A stretch of DNA of 64,000 nt, from the NCBI RefSeq assembly GCF_037414475.1, contig NZ_CP147913.1, positions 1,674,001 to 1,738,000 on the forward strand, in the 5' to 3' direction. Below the pieces are notes generated by a model that had not been told where the DNA came from, ran no database searches, and saw only the letters and a program-made list of their open reading frames with translations. Below, piece after piece: positions 26,848-36,200 of this stretch. The number at the start of each line of letters is the position of its first letter. Within the stretch, counting starts at the first letter, position 1. The DNA comes from Myxococcus stipitatus (GTDB lineage Bacteria; Myxococcota; Myxococcia; Myxococcales; Myxococcaceae). The position numbers and the translations under genes are program-made.

Positions 26848-29800
26848 GCACCTCCACCCCAGAGGGCTGGGAGCCTCCACCAGCGTTCGACGAGTACCGC
26901 CTCATCCGCCTGCTGGGGCAAGGAGGGATGGGCCGCGTCTACCTGGCCGAGGACACGGCGCTCCAGCGACGGGTCGCCATCAAGTTCATCGGCGCCGAGC
27001 AGTCCGGACCAGGCCAGCGAGACCGGCTCTTCGCCGAAGCCCGAGCGCTCGCCCGCCTCCGTCATCCCAACGTGGTGGCGGTGTACCGGGTCTCGGAAGT
27101 GGGCGCCCACCCCTATCTGGTGCAGGAGTTCCTCCCCGGTGTCTCCCTGCGGGGCCTGTCCACCCCGCTCCCCCCGGAGCGAGTCCTCGCCATCGCCCTG
27201 GGACTCGGACGAGGACTGGCCGCCGCGCACCGGGCGCACGTGCTCCACCGCGACCTCAAACCGGACAACGTCATGGTGCTTCCGGATGGCGAGGTGAAGC
27301 TCGTCGATTTCGGGCTCGCCTTCACATGGGCGGAGCCAGGAGACACCGAGGCCGCGACCCAGCCCACCGTCTCCATCGCCGGCACACGCGGGTACATGGC
27401 GCCGGAGGCTCTGCGAGGTGAGCCGCCCAGCCCGCGGGGAGATGTCTACGGACTGGGCATGGTGCTTCACGAATTGCTCGTGGGCCATCGCCGCTTCGAC
27501 GCGACCACCGCGAGCGGAGCGGTGGAGAAACCAGGTCCCCTCGATGCGCGCCCGCCCGGCACGGAGTTGGAGTCCTCCGGAAGTGGACTTGGCGTCCGCC
27601 TGCGCGCCCTCATCCTTCGGTGCCTCGAACATGAGCCGGCACGGAGATTCGCCTCCGCCGACGCGCTTTGCGCGGAGCTCGAGCGCTTGAAGGAGGAAAG
27701 CGGCGCGGTGCCGGTCCCTCCTGGCAATCCCTATCGCGGACTCCAGGCCTTCGACGCGGAGCACCGGGCGTTCTTCTTCGGGCGCGGCACGGAGGTTCGC
27801 GCCATCCATGAGCGGCTTCGTGCCCAGGCACTGGTGCTCGTCGCGGGAGACTCGGGGGTGGGCAAGTCGTCGCTGTGCCGGGCGGGAGTCTCGCCGCTCG
27901 TCACGCAAGCGGGACTCGGGGACGGCTGTGCGTACAGCGTGCTGTCGCTCATGCCTGGACGTCGGCCCCTCACGGCGTTGGTGGCCGCGGTGGCGGGCCG
28001 GCTCGGCCTGTCCGAGGAGACACTCGCGGCCCAGGTACGACAGGAGCCTGCGGCGATGGCACGGGCCCTGCGCGCCGCGGGGTCCGCGCGGGGCACCCTG
28101 CTGTTCATCGATCAGCTCGAGGAGCTGTTCACCCAGAGCGAGCCGGACGAGGCGTCCCTCTTCACGCAGGTGCTCGGGCACCTGGCCATCCTGGCCCGGG
28201 GCGTGCGCACGCTGGCCACGGTGCGCGGGGACTCCTTCACGCGGCTGGCCGCGCTGCCGGGGCTGGAGGACGAAGTGGCGCGCGCCCTCTTCCTGGTCAA
28301 GCCGCTGGGCCCGGAAGGAACACGCGAGGCGGTGGTTGGTCCGGCGCGCATGACGGGCGTCGCGTTCGAGACAGAGGCCCTGGTGGACACGCTCGTGGCG
28401 TCCTCCGCCCGCGCCCCAGGAGGACTGCCCATCCTCCAGTTCACCCTCGCCGAGCTGTGGGAAGCCCGAGACCCGTCCACCCAGCACATCCGAGAGGCAT
28501 CGCTGGAGGCGCTTGGGGGCGTGGCCGGGGCCCTGAGCCGTCACGCGGACGGGGCGATTGCGGCGCTGCCCCCCGAGGCGCGCCTGGCGGCTCGCGGCCT
28601 GCTCCTGCGGCTCATCAGTCCGGAAGGCGCTCGGGTCCGGCGGACCACTCCGGAGCTCGAAGCCGAGACCTCCGCGAATCGCATCGCGCTGGAGGCCCTG
28701 GTCCGGGCGCGGCTCGTCGTCGTCCGGCAGGACGGCGAGGCGCACGTCCACGAGGTGGCGCATGAAGCCCTGCTCGAGGGTTGGTCCACCCTGCGCGGGT
28801 GGCTCGAAGCCGCTCGCCAGGAGCGGCAGGTGCTCGAGCGGGTGCGGCTCGCCGCTGCGGGGTGGGAGCGCGCGGACCGCTCCGCCTCGGCGCTCTGGAG
28901 CCGGCGTGAGCTCGACACGGTGGCCGCGGCTGGTGAGCTCGCGCTGACGCGACAGGAATCCGTCTTCCTCAAGGCTTCGCGGCGGGCGCTCCGGCGCGCC
29001 TTCGTGCGCCGTTTGGGGCTGGCCCTGGCCCTGCCCTTCACCGCGCTGGTTGCGGGGGGCGCGGCGTGGATCAAGGGCCGCCACGCGCTGGAGCGCACGG
29101 TGCAGGAGCACCTGGATGAAGCCCGGACTTCCATCATCGAAGCCCGGACCCACCATGCCGCGGCGAAGGCCGCGCGCGAGGACGCCTTCCAGCAGTGGGA
29201 CACGCGAGGGGCGCGCGCCCTCACCGGTGCTCCGCGCGTGGGAGAGGCAGGGGCGCCGGAAGAGACCTGGGCCGAGGCACGAAAGAGCGATGGACGCGCG
29301 GACGAGGCCTACCAGCGCGCCACGCAGGCGCTCGACACCGCCCTGCTGCTGGACAGCTCGCGGAGGGAGGCGCGCGGACTGCTCGCGGAGGTCCTGACCG
29401 GGCGCATGGAGTTGGCGGAGTGGTTCTTCCGCCCCGGACAGCGGCGGGAAGCCCTGCACAGGCTCGCGAGCCTCGATGACGACGGCACAGGCCGACAACG
29501 GCTCCTCGCACCACCCATCCTGGACATCACCACGGAACCACCCGGCGCGGAGGTCCTGCTCCAGCACGACACGGGCCTGCCCGGAGCGCCCAGGCTGTCC
29601 GAAAGCATCTCCCTGGGCCCGACGCCCATCGTGTCGCACGCCCTCGCCAGGGGCCCTGGGTCCTATGTCCTCACCTTCCAGGCGCCGGGCCTGACGCGCG
29701 CCGTCCTGCCGGTGGTCGTCTCCGCGGGAGAGCACCTTCGGACGCACATCCCCCTGCCCCAGACGGCCGACATCCCAGAGGACTTCGTCTACATCCCGCC

Positions 29801-30602
29801 GGGCCGTTTCCTCTTTGGAAGCAGTGACGACGAGGCCCTGCGGCGCGAGTTCCTCCAGGCACCTCCGCTCCGGCAGGTGACGACCGAGGGTTACCTCATC
29901 GCCAGACATGAGGTGACGTTCGCCGAGTGGCTCGTGTTCCTGGATGCGCTGCCACCCGAAGAGCGGAGGCGACGGACGCCCGGCGTGCGGTCGACGGCCG
30001 GCGCACTGGCGCTCACCCGAGAGAAGACGGGCTGGCGGCTCATGCTCCAGCCGACGCAGCATCCCCTCTACGCGAACAGCGGCGAGCCCATCCGCTACCC
30101 GGGCCGCGCCCACAGGGCCGTGCAGGACTGGTCGCGCTTTCCCATCTCGGCCATCTCGCTGGAGGACGCGCGGGCGTACCTCGCATGGCTGGATTCCTCC
30201 GGGCGCATTCGAGGAGCCCGGCTGTGCACCGAATACGAGTGGGAGCGCGCGGCGCGTGGCGCGGACGCTCGCCTGTTTCCCATGGGCGATGTGCTCGGGC
30301 CGGACGACGCGAACTTCGATGAGACGTATGGCCGACAGCCGCTGGGGTTCGGTCCAGACGAGGTGGGGGCGCACCCCGCGTCCGCCAGCCCCTTCGGGGT
30401 GATGGACCTGGCCGGCAACGTCATCGAATGGGTTCGGTCGGTCCGAGAGCCCGAAGAGGCCGTGGCCCGCGGCGGGTCCTGGTACTACGACCGGATCTCC
30501 AACCGCTCCAACTCGCGAATGCCCAACGAGCCGTGGTTGAGGGACATCCGCATCGGCCTGCGCGTCTGCGCGCCCGCTCCGGCACCCCATCACGCGCCCT
30601 GA
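26775..30602 (+). CDS. Ser/Thr kinase - STAND NTPase - FGE-sulfatase fusion
   Basis: About 1275 residues in one chain. (1) A Hanks-type kinase (about 44-310): GQGGMGRVYLAED, AIKF, HRDLKPDN, VDFGLA, GTRGYMAPEAL. (2) A STAND NTPase (about 318-740): YRGLQAF(D)...FFFGR entry motif, Walker A GDSGVGKSS, Walker B LLFIDQLEELF, and winged-helix and helical arms. (3) One membrane helix (GLALALPFTALVAGGAAWI). (4) An alpha-helical linker with a PEGA-like strand region. (5) A formylglycine-generating-enzyme-like domain (about 1000-1270): FVYIPPGRFLFGS, LCTEYEWERAARG, GVMDLAGNVIEWVRSV and RGGSWYYDR. The start is unsettled: GTG 26775 or TTG 26766, both inside the preceding gene; TTG 26844 overlaps its stop. 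Probably a sensor that couples NTPase-switch activation to phosphorylation. Confidence 0.85.
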   Translation: MRCRAPRAQDLWGWELLAAFDDALSTSTPEGWEPPPAFDEYRLIRLLGQGGMGRVYLAEDTALQRRVAIKFIGAEQSGPGQRDRLFAEARALARLRHPNVVAVYRVSEVGAHPYLVQEFLPGVSLRGLSTPLPPERVLAIALGLGRGLAAAHRAHVLHRDLKPDNVMVLPDGEVKLVDFGLAFTWAEPGDTEAATQPTVSIAGTRGYMAPEALRGEPPSPRGDVYGLGMVLHELLVGHRRFDATTASGAVEKPGPLDARPPGTELESSGSGLGVRLRALILRCLEHEPARRFASADALCAELERLKEESGAVPVPPGNPYRGLQAFDAEHRAFFFGRGTEVRAIHERLRAQALVLVAGDSGVGKSSLCRAGVSPLVTQAGLGDGCAYSVLSLMPGRRPLTALVAAVAGRLGLSEETLAAQVRQEPAAMARALRAAGSARGTLLFIDQLEELFTQSEPDEASLFTQVLGHLAILARGVRTLATVRGDSFTRLAALPGLEDEVARALFLVKPLGPEGTREAVVGPARMTGVAFETEALVDTLVASSARAPGGLPILQFTLAELWEARDPSTQHIREASLEALGGVAGALSRHADGAIAALPPEARLAARGLLLRLISPEGARVRRTTPELEAETSANRIALEALVRARLVVVRQDGEAHVHEVAHEALLEGWSTLRGWLEAARQERQVLERVRLAAAGWERADRSASALWSRRELDTVAAAGELALTRQESVFLKASRRALRRAFVRRLGLALALPFTALVAGGAAWIKGRHALERTVQEHLDEARTSIIEARTHHAAAKAAREDAFQQWDTRGARALTGAPRVGEAGAPEETWAEARKSDGRADEAYQRATQALDTALLLDSSRREARGLLAEVLTGRMELAEWFFRPGQRREALHRLASLDDDGTGRQRLLAPPILDITTEPPGAEVLLQHDTGLPGAPRLSESISLGPTPIVSHALARGPGSYVLTFQAPGLTRAVLPVVVSAGEHLRTHIPLPQTADIPEDFVYIPPGRFLFGSSDDEALRREFLQAPPLRQVTTEGYLIARHEVTFAEWLVFLDALPPEERRRRTPGVRSTAGALALTREKTGWRLMLQPTQHPLYANSGEPIRYPGRAHRAVQDWSRFPISAISLEDARAYLAWLDSSGRIRGARLCTEYEWERAARGADARLFPMGDVLGPDDANFDETYGRQPLGFGPDEVGAHPASASPFGVMDLAGNVIEWVRSVREPEEAVARGGSWYYDRISNRSNSRMPNEPWLRDIRIGLRVCAPAPAPHHAP

Positions 30603-30620
30603 CGAGACTGAAGCCGCCCG

Positions 30621-30650
30621 TGTCCGGACATGTCCGGACATGTCCATGAC
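30621..30650. promoter_or_regulatory. Tandem palindromes (TGTCCGGACA)x2 plus a half copy
   Basis: Two perfect, contiguous 10-bp palindromes TGTCCGGACA occupy 30621-30630 and 30631-30640, followed by TGTCCATGAC (30641-30650), which keeps one half-site. The array starts 18 bases after the kinase stop and about 120 bases before the RhiA-like ATG. Ten-base spacing puts the sites on one helical face, as for cooperative operator binding. The binding protein is unknown. Confidence 0.5.
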
Positions 30651-30772
30651 CGGCGCGCAAGCGACGGCGCCACGGCCATCACCCTGTCAGCGCGGATTGG
30701 CATGACGCGTGCTCGAGGGGACGCCCGAGCCGTTGTCACACCCAAACCTGTCACCGCACCGGAGAGAAACCC

Positions 30773-31522
30773 ATGCTGTTTGCCATGGACGTGTCGCCAG
30801 AGATGACGTTCCCGAAAGATGAAAGCGCATACAGCGCCAAGGTGGACGCACCGGCGCGAGGTGAAGACACTCCCAAAGGCTTCGAGACGAGGGCCATGAA
30901 GCCACCCGACGCCGGCACGACCTACACCCTCACCATGGTGAATCAATCCTCCCAGCCATGGATTTTCTATGTCTATCAGACGTTTCCAGAACAGACGAGC
31001 GACATCTTCTCGCTAGCGTGGCTCGCCAGTCCGTACGAGATTGTTCCGAAAGCACAAATCACCTTCAAATGGGAGGTCAACTACACCTTCCTCTGGGGAC
31101 AGACGGGTGTCTTGGAGCCGGGCGTGTCGTTCGTCGCGGGGATGTCCATCGATGCGGACCCACAAGCAGGGGACACGACCCAGTTTTCGGTGAAGCCTGG
31201 TCCGAATCTGACTCCGGCGCAGCCCGGCGGCGCCCCGGGGACCTTGACCATCTACGATCAGCCGGATGTCCCCAACTCCGAGTTCTCGGTGGGTATCGGG
31301 ATGGGGGATGCCGGAACGTTCGCGACTCAGGCCGGCACCAACCTCAAGCATGTCTTTGCGCCCACGCCCTCGTACTGGGTCGCGGCTGGGATTGACCAGC
31401 AAGTCGGGACGGTGCTGGACATCCAGACCGTCACCCAGACAGCTCCGGTCATCTACCCAGCCAATGTCTACTCCCTCACCGCGACGCTGCAAGACAACAA
31501 CACGTGGACCATCAAACCCTGA
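30773..31522 (+). CDS. RhiA-like protein
   Basis: 249 residues with no signal peptide. The central part (about 45-160) resembles the rhizosphere-expressed RhiA protein as I recall it: TYTLTMVNQSSQPWIFYVYQ, then DIFSLAWLASPYEIVPKA, ITFKWEVNYTFLWGQTG and LEPGVSFVAG. The rest is beta-rich with Gly/Pro/Thr. RhiA-type proteins are abundant cytosolic or exported proteins under quorum-sensing control in rhizobia; the biochemical role is unknown. GGAGAG precedes the ATG by about 6 bases. The tandem palindromes lie in its 170-base leader, so it may be a regulated single-gene unit. Confidence 0.65.
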   Translation: MLFAMDVSPEMTFPKDESAYSAKVDAPARGEDTPKGFETRAMKPPDAGTTYTLTMVNQSSQPWIFYVYQTFPEQTSDIFSLAWLASPYEIVPKAQITFKWEVNYTFLWGQTGVLEPGVSFVAGMSIDADPQAGDTTQFSVKPGPNLTPAQPGGAPGTLTIYDQPDVPNSEFSVGIGMGDAGTFATQAGTNLKHVFAPTPSYWVAAGIDQQVGTVLDIQTVTQTAPVIYPANVYSLTATLQDNNTWTIKP

Positions 31523-31614
31523 GTCCACCCGGCGCCGCGGTTGATAGGCGTTGAAGACCCCAGACACGGAGGGAAGGGGCCGGGCCAGGCCGAGCGAGAT
31601 GACCTCAAGCGGCG

Positions 31615-32589
31615 TCAGGGCCGTGGCTTCACGCCCCAGACGCCCACCTTGCCGTCGTCCATGCCCCAGCTCACGAAGCGTCCGTCGGGAGAGAAGTTCG
31701 CGGTGCTTCCCTCCTGGTCGTCCAGGTCCGAATAGGAGAAGACACGGCGTCCCTCGCGAACGTCGATGACCTCGAACGCGCTCGTGTCCGGACCCGCCGC
31801 CAGCAAGGTGCCCTCCCGATTGAACTCGAACTGCAGGGCCCCGGAGGCCGGGGCCCTGATGCTCCGAGTGGTTTCAAGTCCGGGAAGGTCCAGGAACAAC
31901 AACTGGCCAGCGGAATCCGCGGCGACCAGCGACGCTCCGGACGGCGTGAACGCCACGGTCCAGATTTGCTGTGAATCGAACGTGCGGGCCCCCAGGAGCT
32001 TACCGGTCCTCGCATCCCAGAGGCGAACCGAGCCACGTGTCGCGGCGCCGTCCTGCTCCTCGGCGACACCCACGGCCGCGAACCGGCCATCCGGCGACAA
32101 TGTGCAGCCGTAGAGGAAGGCCGGGTCCTCCAGCCGCCACATGAGCCAGTTGCGCTCCAGGCCCCAGAGCAGGACGCGTCCCTGGCCGGCCGTGAGCAGC
32201 AGGCACGTGCCGTCCGACGACAGGCACCCACGGGCGACGGACCCGCCAACCTCCACCGAGGACAACAGCTTGCCGTCGGTGACGGACCAGGTCTGGAGGG
32301 TGCCGCGTAGCGTCACGGACAGAATCCGCTGGGAGTCGGGCAGGAACCACGCGCCCACGCATGGGGAGGCGGGGTGCGCGACAAGCGGAGCCGACTCATC
32401 CGAGTGCAGGTCCCACCAACGCAGCGGCGTACCGCCATGCTCCTGGACCGACAACAGATAGCGCGACGACGCATCCCAGGCCAACCGCTGCCACCGCGAG
32501 TACGGCGACGGTTCTGGCGGCCCCAGCGTTCGCAGCAGGGACAAGTGCCTCGCGGTGTCAGGGGTCAGCGGTAGGGAGGGAATGAGCAT
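31615..32589 (-). CDS. WD40-repeat protein
   Basis: 324 residues, no signal peptide. About seven WD40-like blades are visible with the usual GH...W/D spacing, for example LLSVQEHGGTPLRWWDLHSD, TLQTWSVTDGKL, RVLLWGLER, SVRLWDARTGKLLGARTF and KVGVWGVKPRP. A complete seven-blade propeller acting as a cytoplasmic protein-interaction scaffold is likely. It is not fused to a kinase or STAND domain, unlike many myxobacterial WD40 arrays. Partner unknown; it lies near the kinase-STAND fusion but on the opposite strand. Confidence 0.8.
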   Translation of the reverse strand: MLIPSLPLTPDTARHLSLLRTLGPPEPSPYSRWQRLAWDASSRYLLSVQEHGGTPLRWWDLHSDESAPLVAHPASPCVGAWFLPDSQRILSVTLRGTLQTWSVTDGKLLSSVEVGGSVARGCLSSDGTCLLLTAGQGRVLLWGLERNWLMWRLEDPAFLYGCTLSPDGRFAAVGVAEEQDGAATRGSVRLWDARTGKLLGARTFDSQQIWTVAFTPSGASLVAADSAGQLLFLDLPGLETTRSIRAPASGALQFEFNREGTLLAAGPDTSAFEVIDVREGRRVFSYSDLDDQEGSTANFSPDGRFVSWGMDDGKVGVWGVKPRP

Positions 32590-32655
32590 GGTGCGAGTCC
32601 GGGGAGCACGCGCATGGCCGCTCAGCGGCGCGGCTTTAAGGGCTTTCAGGGCCCG

Positions 32656-33153
32656 TCACCGTGCGGAGTCCATGATCCAGCCGGGGATGGAGCAGACGAA
32701 CCAGGTCAACCCTAGCACCAGGAGCAGCCCCATCACGATGGAGAGCACCCACGCGGCTAATTGGAAGGGGCGCGCTTGCCGCTCCAACTCGAAACAGACC
32801 TCCTCGAAGGGAATGGCCTGTTGAAACGTCTGCCAATTCCCATCCATGAGCACCAAGTCGGAGGACTTGAGCTCGCCCCGTCGCAGCATCGCCTCGAGCT
32901 GCGCGACATCCCCCGCTCCTTCACGCGCGTCGATCTCCTTCGCGCCGGTGAAGACCTCGCTGACGAGGCCGAACAGGCGCAGCCCCGCCGCGAGTGGCAA
33001 CAGATACAGGAACGCGAACGGGCCAAGCAGCAGCCACACCATCCCTGCGTTGGTGGAGAGTTCTTCCCGGTCCTGGTGGTGTCTGGCTTTGTACTCGGCC
33101 CAGAAACTCGACAGGTCGATACGTCCCTTCAGGGCTCGGAAACGGAAATGCAC
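32656..33153 (-). CDS. Two-helix membrane protein, hypothetical
   Basis: 165 residues. Two hydrophobic segments (GMVWLLLGPFAFLYLLPLAA and AAWVLSIVMGLLLVLGLTWF) flank a soluble region of about 65 residues with DVAQLEAMLRRGELKSSDLV and LMDGNWQTFQQAIPF. That middle part resembles GYF_2-like domains, in which a rule such as 'x-G-x-L...D-L-V...G-x-W' recurs, so a peptide-binding role is possible. AAGGTGA lies upstream of the ATG. Family assignment is tentative. It may be cotranscribed with the WD40 gene 66 bases downstream. Confidence 0.6.
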   Translation of the reverse strand: MHFRFRALKGRIDLSSFWAEYKARHHQDREELSTNAGMVWLLLGPFAFLYLLPLAAGLRLFGLVSEVFTGAKEIDAREGAGDVAQLEAMLRRGELKSSDLVLMDGNWQTFQQAIPFEEVCFELERQARPFQLAAWVLSIVMGLLLVLGLTWFVCSIPGWIMDSAR

Positions 33154-33290
33154 CCGGTCACCTTAGCAGGGGCTTCTCGGTCACGTCGAAACGCGAAAGA
33201 ACCAGCTCAGCGTGACGCGCTCACCGGGTTCTCCTCGCTTGACGCTCCTGCGTTGAGAGGCGGCGGGAATCGGCCCCGCCGCCACGGGGC

Positions 33291-36200
33291 TCACCGCCGC
33301 GAGGTCCTCCGGCGCAGGTGCAGCGCCAGGCCAAGCAGGAGGAACGGCACGGCCCCTGGGACACCAGGGACTCCAGCGCACCCTCCACATCCTCCACCCT
33401 CCCCCTCCTCCGGCTGCGACTCCTCCGTATAGGTGAAGCCCCCCGCGAGACGGCCACTGCCCCCACCGGGGTTGAGGACGACCACCTCCACGGCCCCCGG
33501 CGTGGCGCGGGAAGGTGTGGTGGCCGTGAGAGAGGTCGCGCTGGCCACGACAACATTCGTGGCCTCCGCCCCGCCGAGCGTCACACGGACGTTGGGGGTG
33601 AAGTTGGCGCCTCGCACGGTGATGACGGTGCCCCCCTTCGTGGAGCCGGTGTTGGGGCTCACGGAGGTGACCGTCGGAGGCCCATCCGCCTCGTAGCTGA
33701 ATCCTCCCGCCTGGACGGCCCGAAGCCTATCCGGGTTGATGACCTCCACATCCACCCGACCCGGCTCATGGGCCGGCGAGACGGCACTGATGGAGGCGCC
33801 ACTCACCACGAGCACTGAGCTGGCCTCCACGCCTCCGAAGCGCACGGTGGCGCCCGTCACGAAGTCCGAACCCCGCAGCGTGACCGTGGTGCCGCCCCTC
33901 GACGGGCCCACGCTCGGCGAGACCGCGGAGAGAACCGGAGGGGGCGCGGCCTCATAAGTGAAGGCCCCCGGCAACGTCGTCCCCTGTCCATCCGGATTGG
34001 TGACGGTGACAGCCACCACTCCCGCGGCGTGGGCTGGCGTGGTGGCGGTGAGAGAGCTCGGGCTCGCCACCTCCACCCGCGAGGCCGCCACGCCGCCGAA
34101 CGTCACGCTGGCGCCCGGAGCGAAGCCATCGCCGCTGAGCGTCACCGTCGTCCCTCCGTTGCCCGGACCGCGCACGGGAGAGAGCCCCGTGAGCACGGGA
34201 GCCGGAGCCGCCTCGTACGTGAAGCCCCCGCGCAGGGAGCCCTCCTGCCCGTCGGCGTTGCGCACCACCACATCCACCGTGCCCGCCGCGTGCGGAGGGA
34301 GGAGCACGGAGAGCGAGGTGTCACCGGACACGGAGACCTCGCTGGCGGCCACACCGCCAAAACGCACCGAGGCCCCCGGGCCGAAGCCCGTTCCGGTGAC
34401 ACTCACCCGCACCCCTCCCGTCGAGAGGCCACGTCCCGGAACCACCGAGACGACCGTCGGCGGAGGCGGCACCTCGTAGGTAAAGGCTCCCGGAAGGGTG
34501 GCGCCCTGCCCGTCCGCGTTGCGCACCACCACGTCCACCCTTCCCTGCGCGTGCGCGGGGGTGGTCGCGGAGAGGGACGTCCCGCTGCTCACGCTCACCG
34601 CCGTGGCCGCGACACCTCCGAGGAGCACCTGGGCCCCTGGCGCGAAATGGGTACCCGCGAGGGTCACGCGCGTGCCTCCCGTGGCGGGACCGCGCCCTGG
34701 GTTGATGGCGGCCAGGGTCGGCGCCGGCGCGGGCTCGTACGTGAAGGCCCCGGGCAGCGTGGCCTGCTGCCCATCGGGGTTGCGCACCACCACGTCCACG
34801 GTGCCTACCGCCCGCGCGCTCGTCGTCGCGGTGAGCGAGGTGGCGGAGTCCCACGTCACCTCGGTGGCGCGCGCCCCCCCGAGCAGCACCGTGGCGCCTG
34901 GCGCGAACTGACCTCCCGTGAGCGTGACACGTGTCCCACCGGAGCTCAGCCCTCGTCCGGGGCTGATGCCCGAGAGGCTCGGCGCGGGGGCCGCGACGTA
35001 CGTGAACCCATTCACCAGGGTGCCCGTCTGCCCATCGGGAGTCCGCACCACCACGTCCACCGTCCCCGCCGCATGCGCGGGCGTTGTCGCCGCGAGCGAC
35101 GAGGCATCATTCACAAACACTTCCGTGGCCAGCACCCCGCCGACATGCACCGTGCTGCCCGGGACGAAGTACCTGCCGGTGATGAAGATGCGCGTGCCCC
35201 CATTGGAAGTGCCCTGGCTCGGGCCGAGCCCCGTCACCTCCGGCGCGGGGACCTGACTGAAAGTGAAGGCGGCCGAGAGCGTGGCCGTCTGTCCATCCGG
35301 GTTGCGCACCACCACGTCCACCGTCCCCGGCACATGCGCGGGCGTGCGTCCCGTGAGCGTGGTGGAATCCCTCCGGGTGATGTCTGTCGCGCTGACGCCC
35401 CCCAGGCTCACGGCGACTCCGGGAGCGAAGTCCGCGCCGCGCAGGAGGAAGGCCTCTCCACCCGAGGACACGCCGGTGTTCGGACTCACGGACGCAAGGG
35501 ACGGCCCACGCGACGCCACGTACGTGAAGCCACCGGCCCACGTGGTCGACTGCCCGTCCGCGTTCTCCACCTGCACATCCACGAGGCCCGCGGCATGCAC
35601 CGGCGTGAAGACCGAGACCGAGGTGTCACTCAGGACGGACACGCCCTCGGCCTCCACCCCGCCGAAGCGCACCTTCGCCCCGGTCCGGAAGCCCGAGCCA
35701 CTGAGCGTCACACGCTGCCCTCCGTTGCTCTCGCCAAAGTCCGGGTTGATGGAGGAGAGGGTGGGCGGCGCCAGATAGGTGAACGCCTTCGCGAGCACCG
35801 TGGACTGCCCATCCGGGTGGATGACCGCCACGTCCACCACGCCCGCCGCACGCGCCGGAGCCGTGGCCGTGAGGGTGTTGGCACTGACGACGGTCACATC
35901 GGTGGCGTCGACGGAGCCCAGCGTCACTCGGGCCCCCGCCACGAAGTTCGAGCCCGTGAGCGTGAGCGCACCGCCGCCCCGCGTCGGACCGGAGCTCGGA
36001 GCGATGCCCGTGAGCACCGGCGCGGGCGCCTTCTCGTACGTGAAGCCCCCGTCCAAGGTGGCGCGGCTCCCGCTCGGGTTTGCGACCACCACATCCACCA
36101 CGCCCACCGCATGCGCCGGAGTCGTGGCGGTGAGGTGCTCGGCATCCACCACGGAGACCGCGCTCGCCGCCACCCCACCGAAGGACACGGTGGCACCCGA

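Noticed and set aside
26667..30647. A 1326-codon open frame antisense to the kinase-STAND-FGE gene
   Set aside because: Same codon-bias effect; the sense strand carries clear domain motifs.
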